Shown here in pieces: positions 1-9,300 of a DNA stretch of 12,012 bases; positions within the stretch are counted from its first letter, which is position 1, and every line of letters begins with the position of its first letter. Source of the stretch: Brachionus koreanus (taxonomy: Eukaryota > Rotifera > Eurotatoria > Ploima > Brachionidae); assembly GCA_016987375.1 (NCBI GenBank), contig PJRA01000361.1, positions 146,424-158,435 of the forward strand. The letters are read 5' to 3'. The notes under the pieces were generated by a model. The model saw only the letters and a program-made list of their open reading frames with translations, did not search any database and was not told the origin of the DNA. Position numbers and translations under genes: made by a program.

Positions 1-597
1 ATTATGATAAATTTGCAGAGTTTTACTAGATTTTTGATAATAGTACAACTTTGAATGTTGCACCATTTTGTTTTTACAGAACTTGCTTTTGACTTTTAAA
101 AGTATAAAACTTTTTAACTTTTTGTTCTGTTCTATTGTACTAAATTTCACAAAACTGTTTCTTTTAGTGATTTTTTTGAGTACCAAATGCACAAATCATC
201 TGCAAAAAAGACTTTTTTTGGAATAGTTGTAACCATGTCGCCAAAAAAAGATTGAAAAAAGAGTTGGAGACAAACAGCTCCCATGTGGCATACCCGTTGA
301 AATGCCAAATTCTTGCTATGGGTTTTTGTTAACTGAGACTTTGAAAGTCAGAAACTCTTTAATCCACTTGTACAAATACCAATTAATTCCTAACTTTATA
401 AGTTTGTAAATAATTCCAGCATGTGAAGTTTTGTCAAACGCTTTTTCAAGATCAAAAAGCACTGAATCAGTGTATTCTTTTTTGCTAAATCCTAATATTA
501 TTGATTGACTGAGACTTGGATGCTCATGTTTTGTCTGAAACCAGATTGGCATGACGGAACAAGTCTCTTGGTTTCAGGGAGAAGATTACAGTTAATA
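1..597 (-). mobile_element. Non-LTR retrotransposon RT fragment, broken
   Basis: Read on the minus strand, this is the fingers and palm region of a LINE-type reverse transcriptase. In order it shows QSGFRQ (near 535-560), VLFDLEKAFDK with the first palm aspartate (about 430-470), KLIKLGINWYLYKWIKEFL (about 355-415), TGMPHGS..SPTLFSIF (about 250-297, the usual GxPQGS..SP block) and FADDLCIW, whose catalytic FADD lies at 195-206. It is dead: a TAG at 316-318 interrupts the main frame, a run of seven T (243-249 on the complement) shifts the frame before the FADD box, another shift separates QSGFRQ from the 316-552 frame, and several stops follow FADD. Similarity fades below about position 70, so the element may continue past the window edge. 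No endonuclease or 3' end is visible. The family is recognised from motif order only; the clade is not assigned. Confidence 0.85.
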
Positions 598-1036
598 AAT
601 ATCTAAAAAAATTACTATGATTTGCAAGATTTGAATAAAAATGTATAAAAAGATAACAAAATTAATCGAAAAGAAGATGGTCTCGTATAAAATTTCTTAA
701 AGTCTCTTATTTGAATTGCTAATTTGATTTAGACTAGTTTATTGAATATTTTTTTAGCTCAAACAATTAATGTATTATAGTTCAAATCTCTCATTCTAGA
801 TAATCGTAATGTGTATTGCATGTATGTTCTATTACTACTTTTTTCTTTTGTAAAAATTCATTACTTAGTTTCAAACATTTAAAGTAATTTTTTAAGTTTA
901 TTTGTTAATGAATATTTTTTAGAATTTAATTAAACGAACATAACTTAAAAGTAAAACATTTTTAATTTTTCCCTGAATGATGAAGGATGTGAAGAAAATA
1001 TAAAAATAAAAAATTTTTTCAATATTTCAAATAGAA
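598..1036. other. AT-rich spacer, no gene seen
   Basis: This is low-complexity A/T-rich DNA between the RT fragment and the 3' end of the DEG/ENaC gene. No frame with protein-like composition, tRNA fold or clear repeat was found on either strand. Confidence 0.6.
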
Positions 1037-1042
1037 TTTATT
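1037..1042 (-). promoter_or_regulatory. Poly(A) signal AATAAA of the DEG/ENaC gene
   Basis: The plus strand reads TTTATT, which is AATAAA on the minus strand. It lies about 38 nt after the TAA stop (1080-1082) of the channel gene, a normal distance for a short animal 3' UTR. The DNA is AT-rich, so chance occurrence is possible, but position and strand are right. Confidence 0.55.
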
Positions 1043-1079
1043 GACATTAACTTTGTACAAAATTTTAATTTTTAATAAT

Positions 1080-2555
1080 TTAAAATGGTAATATTTTAGT
1101 TTTATCATTTTGAATGTTAGTCTTATTTTTAGATAACAAGAAAAAAATTTTTAACACTATTTCAAAAATTTCGACCACGCTCAAAAAACTAATGCCCACA
1201 CACAAACCCAAAAAGCCTCCAATTTCAGCCACAAGCTGTTCAATTGTCTTGGCTGGATATTCTTTGATCACATTCAACGATAAATGATCATAAAAAACGT
1301 TCACTGCAAGCACAGTGTCTTTTACATTTTGAAATGAAGTTAAATTTCTGGCCAAATTAGGCTTTAGTTTATCATGTTCGATTAGTACTTTGGCATAAAA
1401 AGGTGAAGGAAAGTCAGATTGAAATGATCTCAAATTGTATTTAACTGAATCGCATTCAACAGGACAAGAATTGAAGCATTCAGTCGATTGATCTGTTTGA
1501 TGAAAACTAGAATATGCATCAAAAACACATTTAGTCAATGTAGTATTGCATGCTTGATTAGTTGTTATGTTAAACGCGTCTGAACTATAGCAATCACATT
1601 GCTGCTTTACATATTCATGAAAGCATAGAAGTATACATGGTTTTTGTTGATATCTACCGAACAAACTGATGCATTTGCGATACAAAATTGAATCAAATGA
1701 ACTCTCGGAAAAAATATCTTCTATACAAATGCTGTAAGGATTGGAAAGCTTTTTTATTTGTTGTTGGCCCAGCCAAATATCAGTCTCACGGCCAGTAGCT
1801 AAACTGATGCCGTCAAATTCCACAAACGGCTTCGTTGATGAATTGTGAATAAACAGTTGAATTCCACCTGATCTAATCAGATCGTATTCTTCACTTAAAT
1901 AGCCTGTGAACAGCTCCAGCATGAGGCCGTTTTTTTGTCCTGGAATTGTTGTCTTTCGAATTGGAGCCTGCTTTTTTGTAGCCGTTTTGCCCGAGTTGAA
2001 CTTGAAGCAATTTCCAAGACCAGGCACAAAGCTTGTTTCAAAATCATCAATGGTACATTTTGAATTGTTAAAGCGACAGTTTAATAGCATTACATCAATG
2101 GTAAAGCTTACTTTTGTCAAAAATTTCTCATACTGTAATGTTTCATAGGAATTTAAATAAGAAAATTTTAGAAAAGACTCCAGACTACTTTCAGAAGAAT
2201 TTAATAATTCTTTGAAATAAAATTGAGAATAATTTTTTAGATTTTTTTCAAGATTATTTCTCATATTTGGCTTTCTGACAAAAAATGGATTTTTATTGCA
2301 AAATGTAACTGTCGGAAATTCAATAGCTTCTAAATGTTCATAAGACACTTTAGTTACTGTTATGTAATTGAAGTAATCGATTAGACTGTTTGTTATATTG
2401 AACACACAATAGCTTGATGATAGGCCAAAGCAAACAATCCATAAAATTTTAATTGTCAAAATTTTATTACGAATTATGTTAGGAATACCATGACTTGTAG
2501 ACGATTCAAGAGTTTCGTTGACCAAATTTTTTATTTCTTGACTATTTTTAATCAT
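1080..2555 (-). CDS. DEG/ENaC family sodium channel subunit
   Basis: A 491-residue single-exon frame with every hallmark of a degenerin/epithelial Na+ channel subunit (trimeric plasma-membrane channel, amiloride-sensitive as a family). The N-terminal gating HG is at residues 22-23 (SHGIPNII). TM1 is about 31-53. The post-TM1 block FPTVTFCN is at 80-87. A large extracellular region contains KLSNPYSICI (269-278) and a cysteine-rich domain with C307, C311, C320, C322, C336, C343, C360, C364 and C368. The pre-TM2 strand VNVFYDHL (418-425) leads to TM2 (about 441-474), where GIS at 454-456 matches the G/SxS selectivity-filter motif. The length is usual for the family and there are no internal stops. 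The start is the ATG at 2553-2555, after an A-rich leader and about 20 residues before HG. The cytoplasmic tail is short and has no PY motif. An acid-, peptide- or mechanically gated subtype cannot be decided from this. It is intronless while its neighbour has seven exons. Confidence 0.93.
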   Translation of the reverse strand: MIKNSQEIKNLVNETLESSTSHGIPNIIRNKILTIKILWIVCFGLSSSYCVFNITNSLIDYFNYITVTKVSYEHLEAIEFPTVTFCNKNPFFVRKPNMRNNLEKNLKNYSQFYFKELLNSSESSLESFLKFSYLNSYETLQYEKFLTKVSFTIDVMLLNCRFNNSKCTIDDFETSFVPGLGNCFKFNSGKTATKKQAPIRKTTIPGQKNGLMLELFTGYLSEEYDLIRSGGIQLFIHNSSTKPFVEFDGISLATGRETDIWLGQQQIKKLSNPYSICIEDIFSESSFDSILYRKCISLFGRYQQKPCILLCFHEYVKQQCDCYSSDAFNITTNQACNTTLTKCVFDAYSSFHQTDQSTECFNSCPVECDSVKYNLRSFQSDFPSPFYAKVLIEHDKLKPNLARNLTSFQNVKDTVLAVNVFYDHLSLNVIKEYPAKTIEQLVAEIGGFLGLCVGISFLSVVEIFEIVLKIFFLLSKNKTNIQNDKTKILPF

Positions 2556-2980
2556 TTTTTTTTATTCTTAATGTAATTTAAAAATAAAAAATAATTTGGT
2601 TTAATAGTCTTTTTTTTTGGTTAAGTAATAGTAGCATTCAGAAAACGTGCTCTTTCAATTAAATCTAAAAAAAAAATTCAAAGTTAAATAAAAATAAATT
2701 TCCGCTTCCAGATTTTTTAGCTAAAAAGATCTAATGAATGCTTTTATTCAAAATGACTTATGTCATTCAAAAAATTATGAAAACTTTAATAAAGTTTGTG
2801 TTTAAATTTGTTTGTTTAGTTGAAATAAAAATTTCTAAAAATTTAAGATAGCTTAATAATATGAAAGTTTAACTAGTATCATTTGGAAAGGATTGGCAAC
2901 TTAGTTCTCAGATTGTACTATGTACAAAATTTAATAGAAAATAAGAAGCAAAAATAGATGATTCTGATTTAGTAAAATAA
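2556..2980. other. AT-rich 5' flank of the DEG/ENaC gene
   Basis: This should hold the promoter and 5' UTR of the minus-strand channel gene. I see only A/T-rich sequence and homopolymer runs. No TATA box or other element stands out from the background, and no coding frame is supported. Confidence 0.5.
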
Positions 2981-2989
2981 ATCAAAAGA

Positions 2990-3736
2990 AAAACGATTAA
3001 ATACTTTAAAAATTTCGACATTAATGAATCCGCACTTTTTGAAGTGCTGCGCTAGAGCAATATCGTTTCCGTTATCAAAAATATATATAAACTCGTTATT
3101 AACAGGTGAAGTCCCTTATATCTGGAAGCATGCTAACGTTACCCCTTTGCATAAAAGGTGTTCTAAATTGGAGCCTAACAATTATAGACCCGTGTCACTT
3201 ACATCTATACCTGGAAAGGTAATGGAGAAATTAATTAGGACAGAATAAATCTCGTTTATACTGGCCAACAATCTGATTAGCCAAAACTAACATGGCTTCA
3301 TTCCTAAGAAATCGTGTATCACGAGTTTAATAGAGGTTTAGATCGAATAACGGAGGCAATCTCAGCTGGTAATGCGGTTGACATAATTTACACGGAGTTC
3401 TCAGAAGCGTTTGACAAAGTTGTTCACAGAAAGCTTCTTAAGAAGCTGGAAGCATACGGTTTAAATAGAAACATTCTTAAATGGTTCGAGTCATTCTTCA
3501 AGAAGTGCAAAAGAATGCATCTCGGCAGAACAAATCAAAAGTTCGAATATTCAATCAAAGAAAATGGCCTCAGATATCAACTTGAATTAACTTACTTAGA
3601 GAAAGATCTTGGTGTGCATATCAACAGTGACTTAAAATTGGAGAAACAAGTTAATCAATCGGTAAACAAAGCCAATAGAACATTAGGGCTGCTAAAAAAC
3701 TCGTTTAATTATGTTAACAAGAAATCTTTTAGGTAA
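2990..3736 (+). mobile_element. Non-LTR retrotransposon RT fragment with palm deleted
   Basis: The first part (3024-3245) encodes the RT N-terminal block: PHFLKCCARAISFPLSKIY, then WKHANVTPLHK and NNYRPVSLTSIPGKVMEKLI. A short piece KNFDIN just upstream (about 3008-3025) sits in another frame. A shifted stretch (3246-3320) still reads as LANN/LI, HGFIPKKSCIT. The third part (3314-3736) has LDRITEAISAGNAVDIIYTEFSEAFDKVVHRKLLKKL and ILKWFESFF, then jumps at about 3500 straight to KCKRMHLGRTNQKFEYS and EKDLGVHINSDLKLEKQV. The GxPQGS and YADD blocks that belong between them are missing, so this copy has an internal deletion as well as frameshifts and cannot be catalytic. It differs in sequence from the RT fragment at 1-597 and probably belongs to another family. 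Confidence 0.85.
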
Positions 3737-3863
3737 TCTTTTACGAAAGGACTTTGTATTTGAATTATTCTCAATAGTTGATAAAGCAAAAGACCCTGAG
3801 ATAAATTTATGGTCACTAAAAGGACAGCCAAGTAATAAAGAAATTGAGTCAAAGCTTTGGTGA
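3711..3863 (+). other. Short orphan reading frame, 50 codons
   Basis: Starting at ATG 3711 and ending at TGA 3861-3863, this frame overlaps the last codons of the RT fragment in a different frame. Its composition looks protein-like for such AT-rich DNA: charged residues, LLRKDFVFELFSIVDKAKD, then PEINLWSLKGQPSNKEIE and a final W. I do not recognise it. It could be a remnant of another element joined to the RT fragment, a lost exon, or chance. No poly(A) signal or splice context was identified. Confidence 0.2.
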
Positions 3864-3919
3864 TGGATAATATGATCAATATTACTTAAATTTACTCCAA
3901 TATAATTTTATTTTGTACT

Positions 3920-4132
3920 TTAAACTACTTTCTGTTGTTTGATTTCTAATAGTTTTAAATAAAAGTTTTTTAAAAATTCTCTAAACCTAATATCATCATT
4001 TAAATGATCCATATTAAAATCACCAACTAGAACAATCATTTTATTTGTATCATTTGTTAATATAAAATTCTCTAAAAAGTTAATAAAATGTAAATTTTTA
4101 GTTGAAGAAGACTTATAACTTAAAAGAATTAT
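3920..4132 (-). mobile_element. Non-LTR endonuclease (APE-type) domain fragment
   Basis: On the minus strand a 70-codon open frame reads SYKSSSTKNLHFINFLENFI and then MIVLVGDFNMDHLNDD. VGDFN (core at 4013-4024) is the conserved GDFN motif of the apurinic-endonuclease-like domain of LINE elements, and SYKSSS matches the upstream YRSPS motif. The stop (3920-3922) and the absence of the C-terminal SDH block show that this is a fragment. It is the only endonuclease piece in the window. It has the same orientation as the RT piece at 1-597, but the intact DEG/ENaC gene lies between them, so a single original insertion is not implied. Confidence 0.75.
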
Positions 4133-4135
4133 TTA

Positions 4136-6116
4136 TTAAATTAAAAGAATAATTTCGGAACAGTTTTGTTCTAAATGACAGCTCCTTCTTTTCAGATATA
4201 TTAAAAATAAACTAAAAGTTTGCTATCAGTTTGATGTTATTTGGATTGAAATTGAGAAGCTACAGTTGTTTCACTTTGTTTCAAATGCAAAATAAATTTT
4301 TGACCATTTGTAAAAAATTTATAAATTTTTTTACTTCTTGTATTGGAAGTTCTGTATGAAATATTACATTGTCAATTTTGGTATGTTCATACAACTTAAA
4401 ACTGGGTTAAAAATTACATGCACAAATGACTAAATGTGATCTCTGTTAAAAGTTGGCCTAGAAATTTAAGTCAAAGGACTGACGTTTTTTTTCATTTTTT
4501 GTATTTATTTATTATATCTAATAATTTTCTTATAGAAAAATCGTTCATCTAGAGATTTATATTAAGGAGTTTGCTACGCTAAAATCAAAAATATCCAACA
4601 TTTTAATTAATGCAAAATTTATTGACTCAACCTAATTTGTTTTTCTGAGAGCAACTTCAAAGTGACACTGCCTTTGGAGTGTAAAAACCATAATTAACAT
4701 GCAATAATTAATTTATAAAATTTAAAAAAAATAAAACATTCTTATTTGGCTTGGAAAAACTAGCAATAGATTATAAAATTTTTTTGTTGTTTTTAGACTA
4801 TGGTATTTGAGTTATAAGACAAAAAAAATTACTGACTATCAAAAAGAATTATACAATGGTCATAAAAGTTAGCTGAAAAAGAATTAAACCTAATAATTGT
4901 TTGATTTTTTAAACATGCCTTTTTAAATCGAAAACTTCTTAGCATTTTAATTTTTAGCATGAACTAGAACCCGAAAACATCCTAAAATAACTACGACTGA
5001 AATGGCTTTCCATATTTTCGACTTTTATAAATGTTTTTTTAATAAAAATTTCAACTGATATAAAAGGACATCTCATTAGACGACATAATGTACTAAAATG
5101 GCATGTCAACCAAAATTTTTAATGCGAAATTTTTCTCTTTATAAGGCTGGTTAAAATTTATTATTGGAAATTCATTAAGAAGTTGAAATAAACAAATAGT
5201 TGTTTTTAATTATTCATTTTCAAAATTTTTGTTTCTAATTAATTTTTTTATGTTTCAAACTTTTAAACCGAGTTGAATTTAAATTCAAATAAAAAAAAAG
5301 TTTGAATTGAATGAATTGGCATTGTGAATATTAGAAAAGAAAACGAAACAAAAATTTTAAATTGAAATTTCAACTTTTTTAAGATAAAAGAAACATTTTT
5401 TTATACAAAATTTTTAAAAATAACTAATTATTTTTTAGTAAAAATCTGTAAGTATGCAAAGAGATTTTGTATAGACTAGATTTAAGCGATTCAAACCATA
5501 AATCAACTGAACTATTTTTAGACCTTTTGAATAAGAATTTTTTTTTTTTAGTTTTTTTGTTCCAAAATTCACATTACCAAAAAATTCAAAATTCTAATTT
5601 TCTTTTTATTGAGTAATTTATTAAATTTTTAAAATTAAGTGTTTTAAATTTTATTGAAATAAATTGAAAGGTCTAACTTTAAATATTGAAGATTATTAAT
5701 TTTTATTTCTTATTGTAAAATTTTATTTGAAAATAAGGTTTTTATATGTAGTCATAACTTTTGGATATTTTAATTTAAGACAAATGTTGGCTGATAGAAA
5801 TTCTAAGATTTAATTTAATTAAATTAGGCAAAAATACGCAAATAGCAAAAGAAAAAAAAATTCAAAAATCAATAAAATAGAATAAATATTAGAAAAATAT
5901 ATTGAGACCATGACTACAGTTCCATTTGGGATTTGAAGCCAAGTATGTCAAAAATCAATAATTTGCCAAGAGAACATGAAAAATGCACAATAGTTTAATA
6001 AAAACAACGCTGGTTTATTCCCGAATGTTATAAATGTGAGACTTTACTTTAAAAAAAAACAATATCGATTTTAATATTTAATTTTTAATAAAGCTTTTAT
6101 AAATAAAATTGTTTCA
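4136..6116. other. AT-rich intergenic region upstream of PKD2
   Basis: About 2 kb of A/T-rich DNA with many T and A runs. No coding frame, tRNA or recognisable element was found. Two small structures stand out: an ACACT/AGTGT hairpin in a locally GC-richer patch (4665-4682, patch about 4646-4690) and a 16-bp palindrome TAATTTAATTAAATTA (5811-5826). The PKD2 promoter and any non-coding first exon should lie here but cannot be pointed to. Confidence 0.5.
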
Positions 6117-6117
6117 A

Positions 6118-6134
6118 TTTTTTTTTTTTCTTAG
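6118..6134 (+). promoter_or_regulatory. Splice acceptor upstream of the PKD2 start codon
   Basis: A long T tract ending in CTTAG lies 45 nt before the PKD2 ATG. It is the strongest polypyrimidine-AG in the neighbourhood and matches the acceptors used inside the gene. It could end a 5'-UTR intron or accept a trans-spliced leader. No upstream exon is visible, so the choice is open. Confidence 0.5.
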
Positions 6135-6179
6135 AAAATATTTTCAAAAAGCTTGAGCCAAAATTAGACAAATTTTTAA

Positions 6180-6333
6180 ATGAGCTCTACAAAAAATCTT
6201 GAATCGAGGCCGGCTTCGTCAATCAGTGGCCATAATGATATGACCTTCGATGCCAAATCGATGAATTCACAAACTTGTTTACAAAGAAATCAAATAGAAA
6301 AAAAACAATCTATTCTAAGCCGAATCGTTAATA
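6180..6333 (+). CDS. PKD2: PKD2 exon 1: start codon and N-terminal tail
   Basis: Encodes residues 1-51 plus one base. It is hydrophilic and Ser/Asn-rich with no family motif. The open frame runs on to 6419, but the conserved LWATR block lies in another frame at 6394. A donor GTAATT at 6334 and acceptor TTTTAG at 6386-6391 give a 58-nt intron that joins the phases correctly. The competing donor at 6363 would leave a 29-nt intron and the wrong phase. Confidence 0.7.
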
Positions 6334-9300
6334 GTAATTTTCTAAGCAAAATTACTCGGAAAGTTATGTTTGAGATTTTTCTACATTTTAGCTTTGTGGG
6401 CAACGCGTCAAACACGTGACTTTAATGAAAATGCTGATCTCTTGGTCAAAACAACTCTCAAAGAGCTTATCATTTACATCATTTTTCTAGTAGTTATATC
6501 AATAAGTAAAATATAAATTTTATAGATATATGTTGTTGTTTTTTTCTTCGATTATCTAATAATAGACAATTATCTATTAAATTATTATCTAATAATAGAA
6601 TTTTGCTTTTTAAAGTAACATTTGGCATGACTAGTTCAATTAATTTCTATTTCACCAATGTAATGATGAAGCTATTTTTGGAACAACCTAATTCTAATGG
6701 TGTCACTTTCAAAGACATTGGTTCAATAGACGATTTTTGGGATGTTCATTCGGAGCCAATTTTGAACGGATTGTATTGGGAGACTGAAGAAAATGCCACA
6801 AAACCTGGTTACATATACTTTGAAAACAAGCTTTTAGGAGTACCAAGACTAAGACAACTTCGAGTTAAACGAGGCTCTTGCAAAGTTCATTCATTATTTG
6901 AAAAAACCATCAGCGATTGCTATGATTCGTATTCTTACTTTAATGAGGATCAAAGTCCATTTGGAATTCATGAAGTGTATAACTCGAGTGATGGTGAAAA
7001 TCCGTTCCGTTACAGTTCTTCGGATAAAGTGAAAGCTTCTATTGTAAGTGGAACATTTTCAACATACGGACAAGGAGGTTATGTAAAAAATCTCGGACTT
7101 ATGATGGCTGAAAGCAAAGAACTAGTTGAAAATTTAAAAAACCATATTTGGATAGATAGAGGCACTAGAGCTGTTTTTCTTGATTTTACTATTTACAATG
7201 CCAATATAAACTTATTTTGTCAAATAAGACTTTTAACAGAGTTTCCGGCTACTGGTGGCGCTTTCTCAAGCTGGACTTTTAGAACTGTAAAATTGATTAG
7301 ATACGTTACACCAATGGATTATTTTGTCCTTGCTTGTGAAATAATTTTCATTCTTTTTGTGCTTTACTACACAATTGAAGAAGCACTTGAGGTAAGTTTA
7401 TATGTTTACTTTTAGATCATTTTACAATTGTATCTATTAATAGATAACTTTAATATTTGATAATAGATAAATTTATCTATTAATAGATAATGTCAATAGT
7501 TAATAATAGATAGATTTTATCTATTATTAGATAATTAAATATTTATTGAAAACATTTTTTTCAAGATCAAAAAGCACAAGCTTAAATATTTCAAAGAAGT
7601 ATGGAATGTGCTTGATGTTGTTATATTGCTTTTATGCTATGTGTGTATTGGATTTAATATTTACCGAGTGATTGAAGTAAATAATGTACTAGATTCGCTC
7701 TTGACTAATATAAATAAATTTCCTGATTTTGATTCATTGTCATATTGGCAAAATCAATTTAATAATGCAGTAGCAGTTGTGGCTTTTCTAAGTTGGATAA
7801 AATTTTTCAAGTATATAAGCTTTAACAAAACAATGACACAACTTAGTTCAACATTGGCTCGTTGTGCAAAAGACATAGCCGGATTTGCTGTCATGTTTTA
7901 CATAGTGTTTTTTGCATATGCTCAGCTTGGTTATTTATTATTTGGCGCAATAGTCGAAGATTACAGCTCATTTACCAACACCCTATTCTCTTTGTTTCGA
8001 ACAATTCTCGGAGACTTTGACTTTGAGGCCCTTGAGTCCGCTAGTCGTTACCTTGGACCAATTTATTTTTTGAGCTACGTCTTTTTTGTGTTCTTTGTCC
8101 TTTTGAATATGTTCTTGGCAATTATAAACGACACGTATAGCGATGTCAAATCCGACATAGCCGAGCAAAAATCTGACTTCGAGCTCGGCGAGTATTTCAA
8201 GCGTGGGTATGACAAAATTTTGACCAAGATGCATCTTAAAAAAGACAAAATTTTGGACATACAAGAGGCTCTTGCAGTCGCTGACGCAGATGGGGACAAA
8301 AATTTAAGCTTTGATGAATGGCGAACCGAATTGAGAAAGAGAGGCTATGCCGATGCTGAAATCGAAGCTTACTTTGCCAAATATGACAAAGATGGTGACA
8401 AAAATTTAACTGAAGAGGAGAGAAAGCAAATGGAAGAAGACTTGAAAAAGCAGTCGAACAAGATCGACAACGATATGCAAAAAATACACAGAGAAGCAAG
8501 CATTACATCAAAAGAGTGATCTTTTTTTTGAATAAATAATAAGATTGTTTTCAATTAATTTTGTATTTTTTTGTTTTGTTAAGTGAGTCCGATGAGTCAG
8601 AAGGCAGTGATAATGAACATGATGAAGAGTCTAAACAAAATCTAGTATCGCATATTGAATTTAATATTTTGACCAAAAGAGTTGACACAATGGAAGCATC
8701 CATTGGCAGCATAGTGAATCGAGTAATTAATTGATTGTTTAAATTTATAATAATAATAGTAATAAACAAATAGTTGTGTAAATAAGTGTGGCTGACAACA
8801 TAAAATGGAGTTTTAGTCTCCACTGTGTATAATTATAAAGTCTAAAGTGCATTGTTTGAAATAAAATTTAATTAAAATTTTATCTAATAAAAACTGGCGC
8901 CTACATCACAAAACACTTGGAAATTTATGTAAATCGCTTATTGGTTCCATTTTAGACTATAATTTTTCCTGTTCTAACTCTTTATCTGATACCAACATTA
9001 AAAAACTTCAAACTATTCAAAACTCAACAGTTCGATCCATTCTTAAACTAAGGTTTGACACCCCTCAAGAATTTTATACCACGAGGCTCAAGTAAAATTA
9101 AAAATTCATACTATTACGAACCGGCTTTTTGAATTAAGCGAAAGATATGCCAGGGTTGGACTTACTAATTCTGTCCCATTACTTCTTAGACTGGTAAATG
9201 AATACAGACGAGCCCAGTGACAAAAAAAACGATGATAAATCGATAAAAATTGATAGATGAATCATTAATGAGTTAGGAACAATTTCATCTAATTTCGACG

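Noticed and set aside
760..800. TAGCTCAAAC followed by AGTTCAAATCTC, resembling tRNA A and B boxes
   Set aside because: The spacing between the boxes is too short for a tRNA, and I could not form acceptor or anticodon stems.
1906..2148. 80-codon plus-strand frame
   Set aside because: It is the antisense shadow of the DEG/ENaC coding sequence and shows no motif of its own.
6180..6419. A free-standing 79-residue protein
   Set aside because: The last part overlaps the conserved LWATR exon in the wrong frame. A 58-nt intron joins its first 51 codons to PKD2.
6603..7415. A separate gene starting at TTG 6603 and ending at 7415
   Set aside because: The first codons and the last seven (VSLYVYF) are intron. 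Splice sites at 6615/6616 and 7391/7392 and the family alignment show that it is PKD2 exon 3.
7983..8554. Four minus-strand frames of 61-93 codons
   Set aside because: They mirror the GC-richer PKD2 exon 4 and overlap each other in different frames.
8585..8610. GTCCGATGAGTCAGAAG, resembling a hammerhead ribozyme core
   Set aside because: It lacks the exact CUGAUGA and GAAA core and lies within the acidic-linker codons of PKD2 exon 5, which account for it.
8551..8823. 90-codon minus-strand frame
   Set aside because: It covers PKD2 intron 4, exon 5 and part of intron 5 antisense. It has no family motif, and its Ser/Leu content comes from the acidic linker codons.
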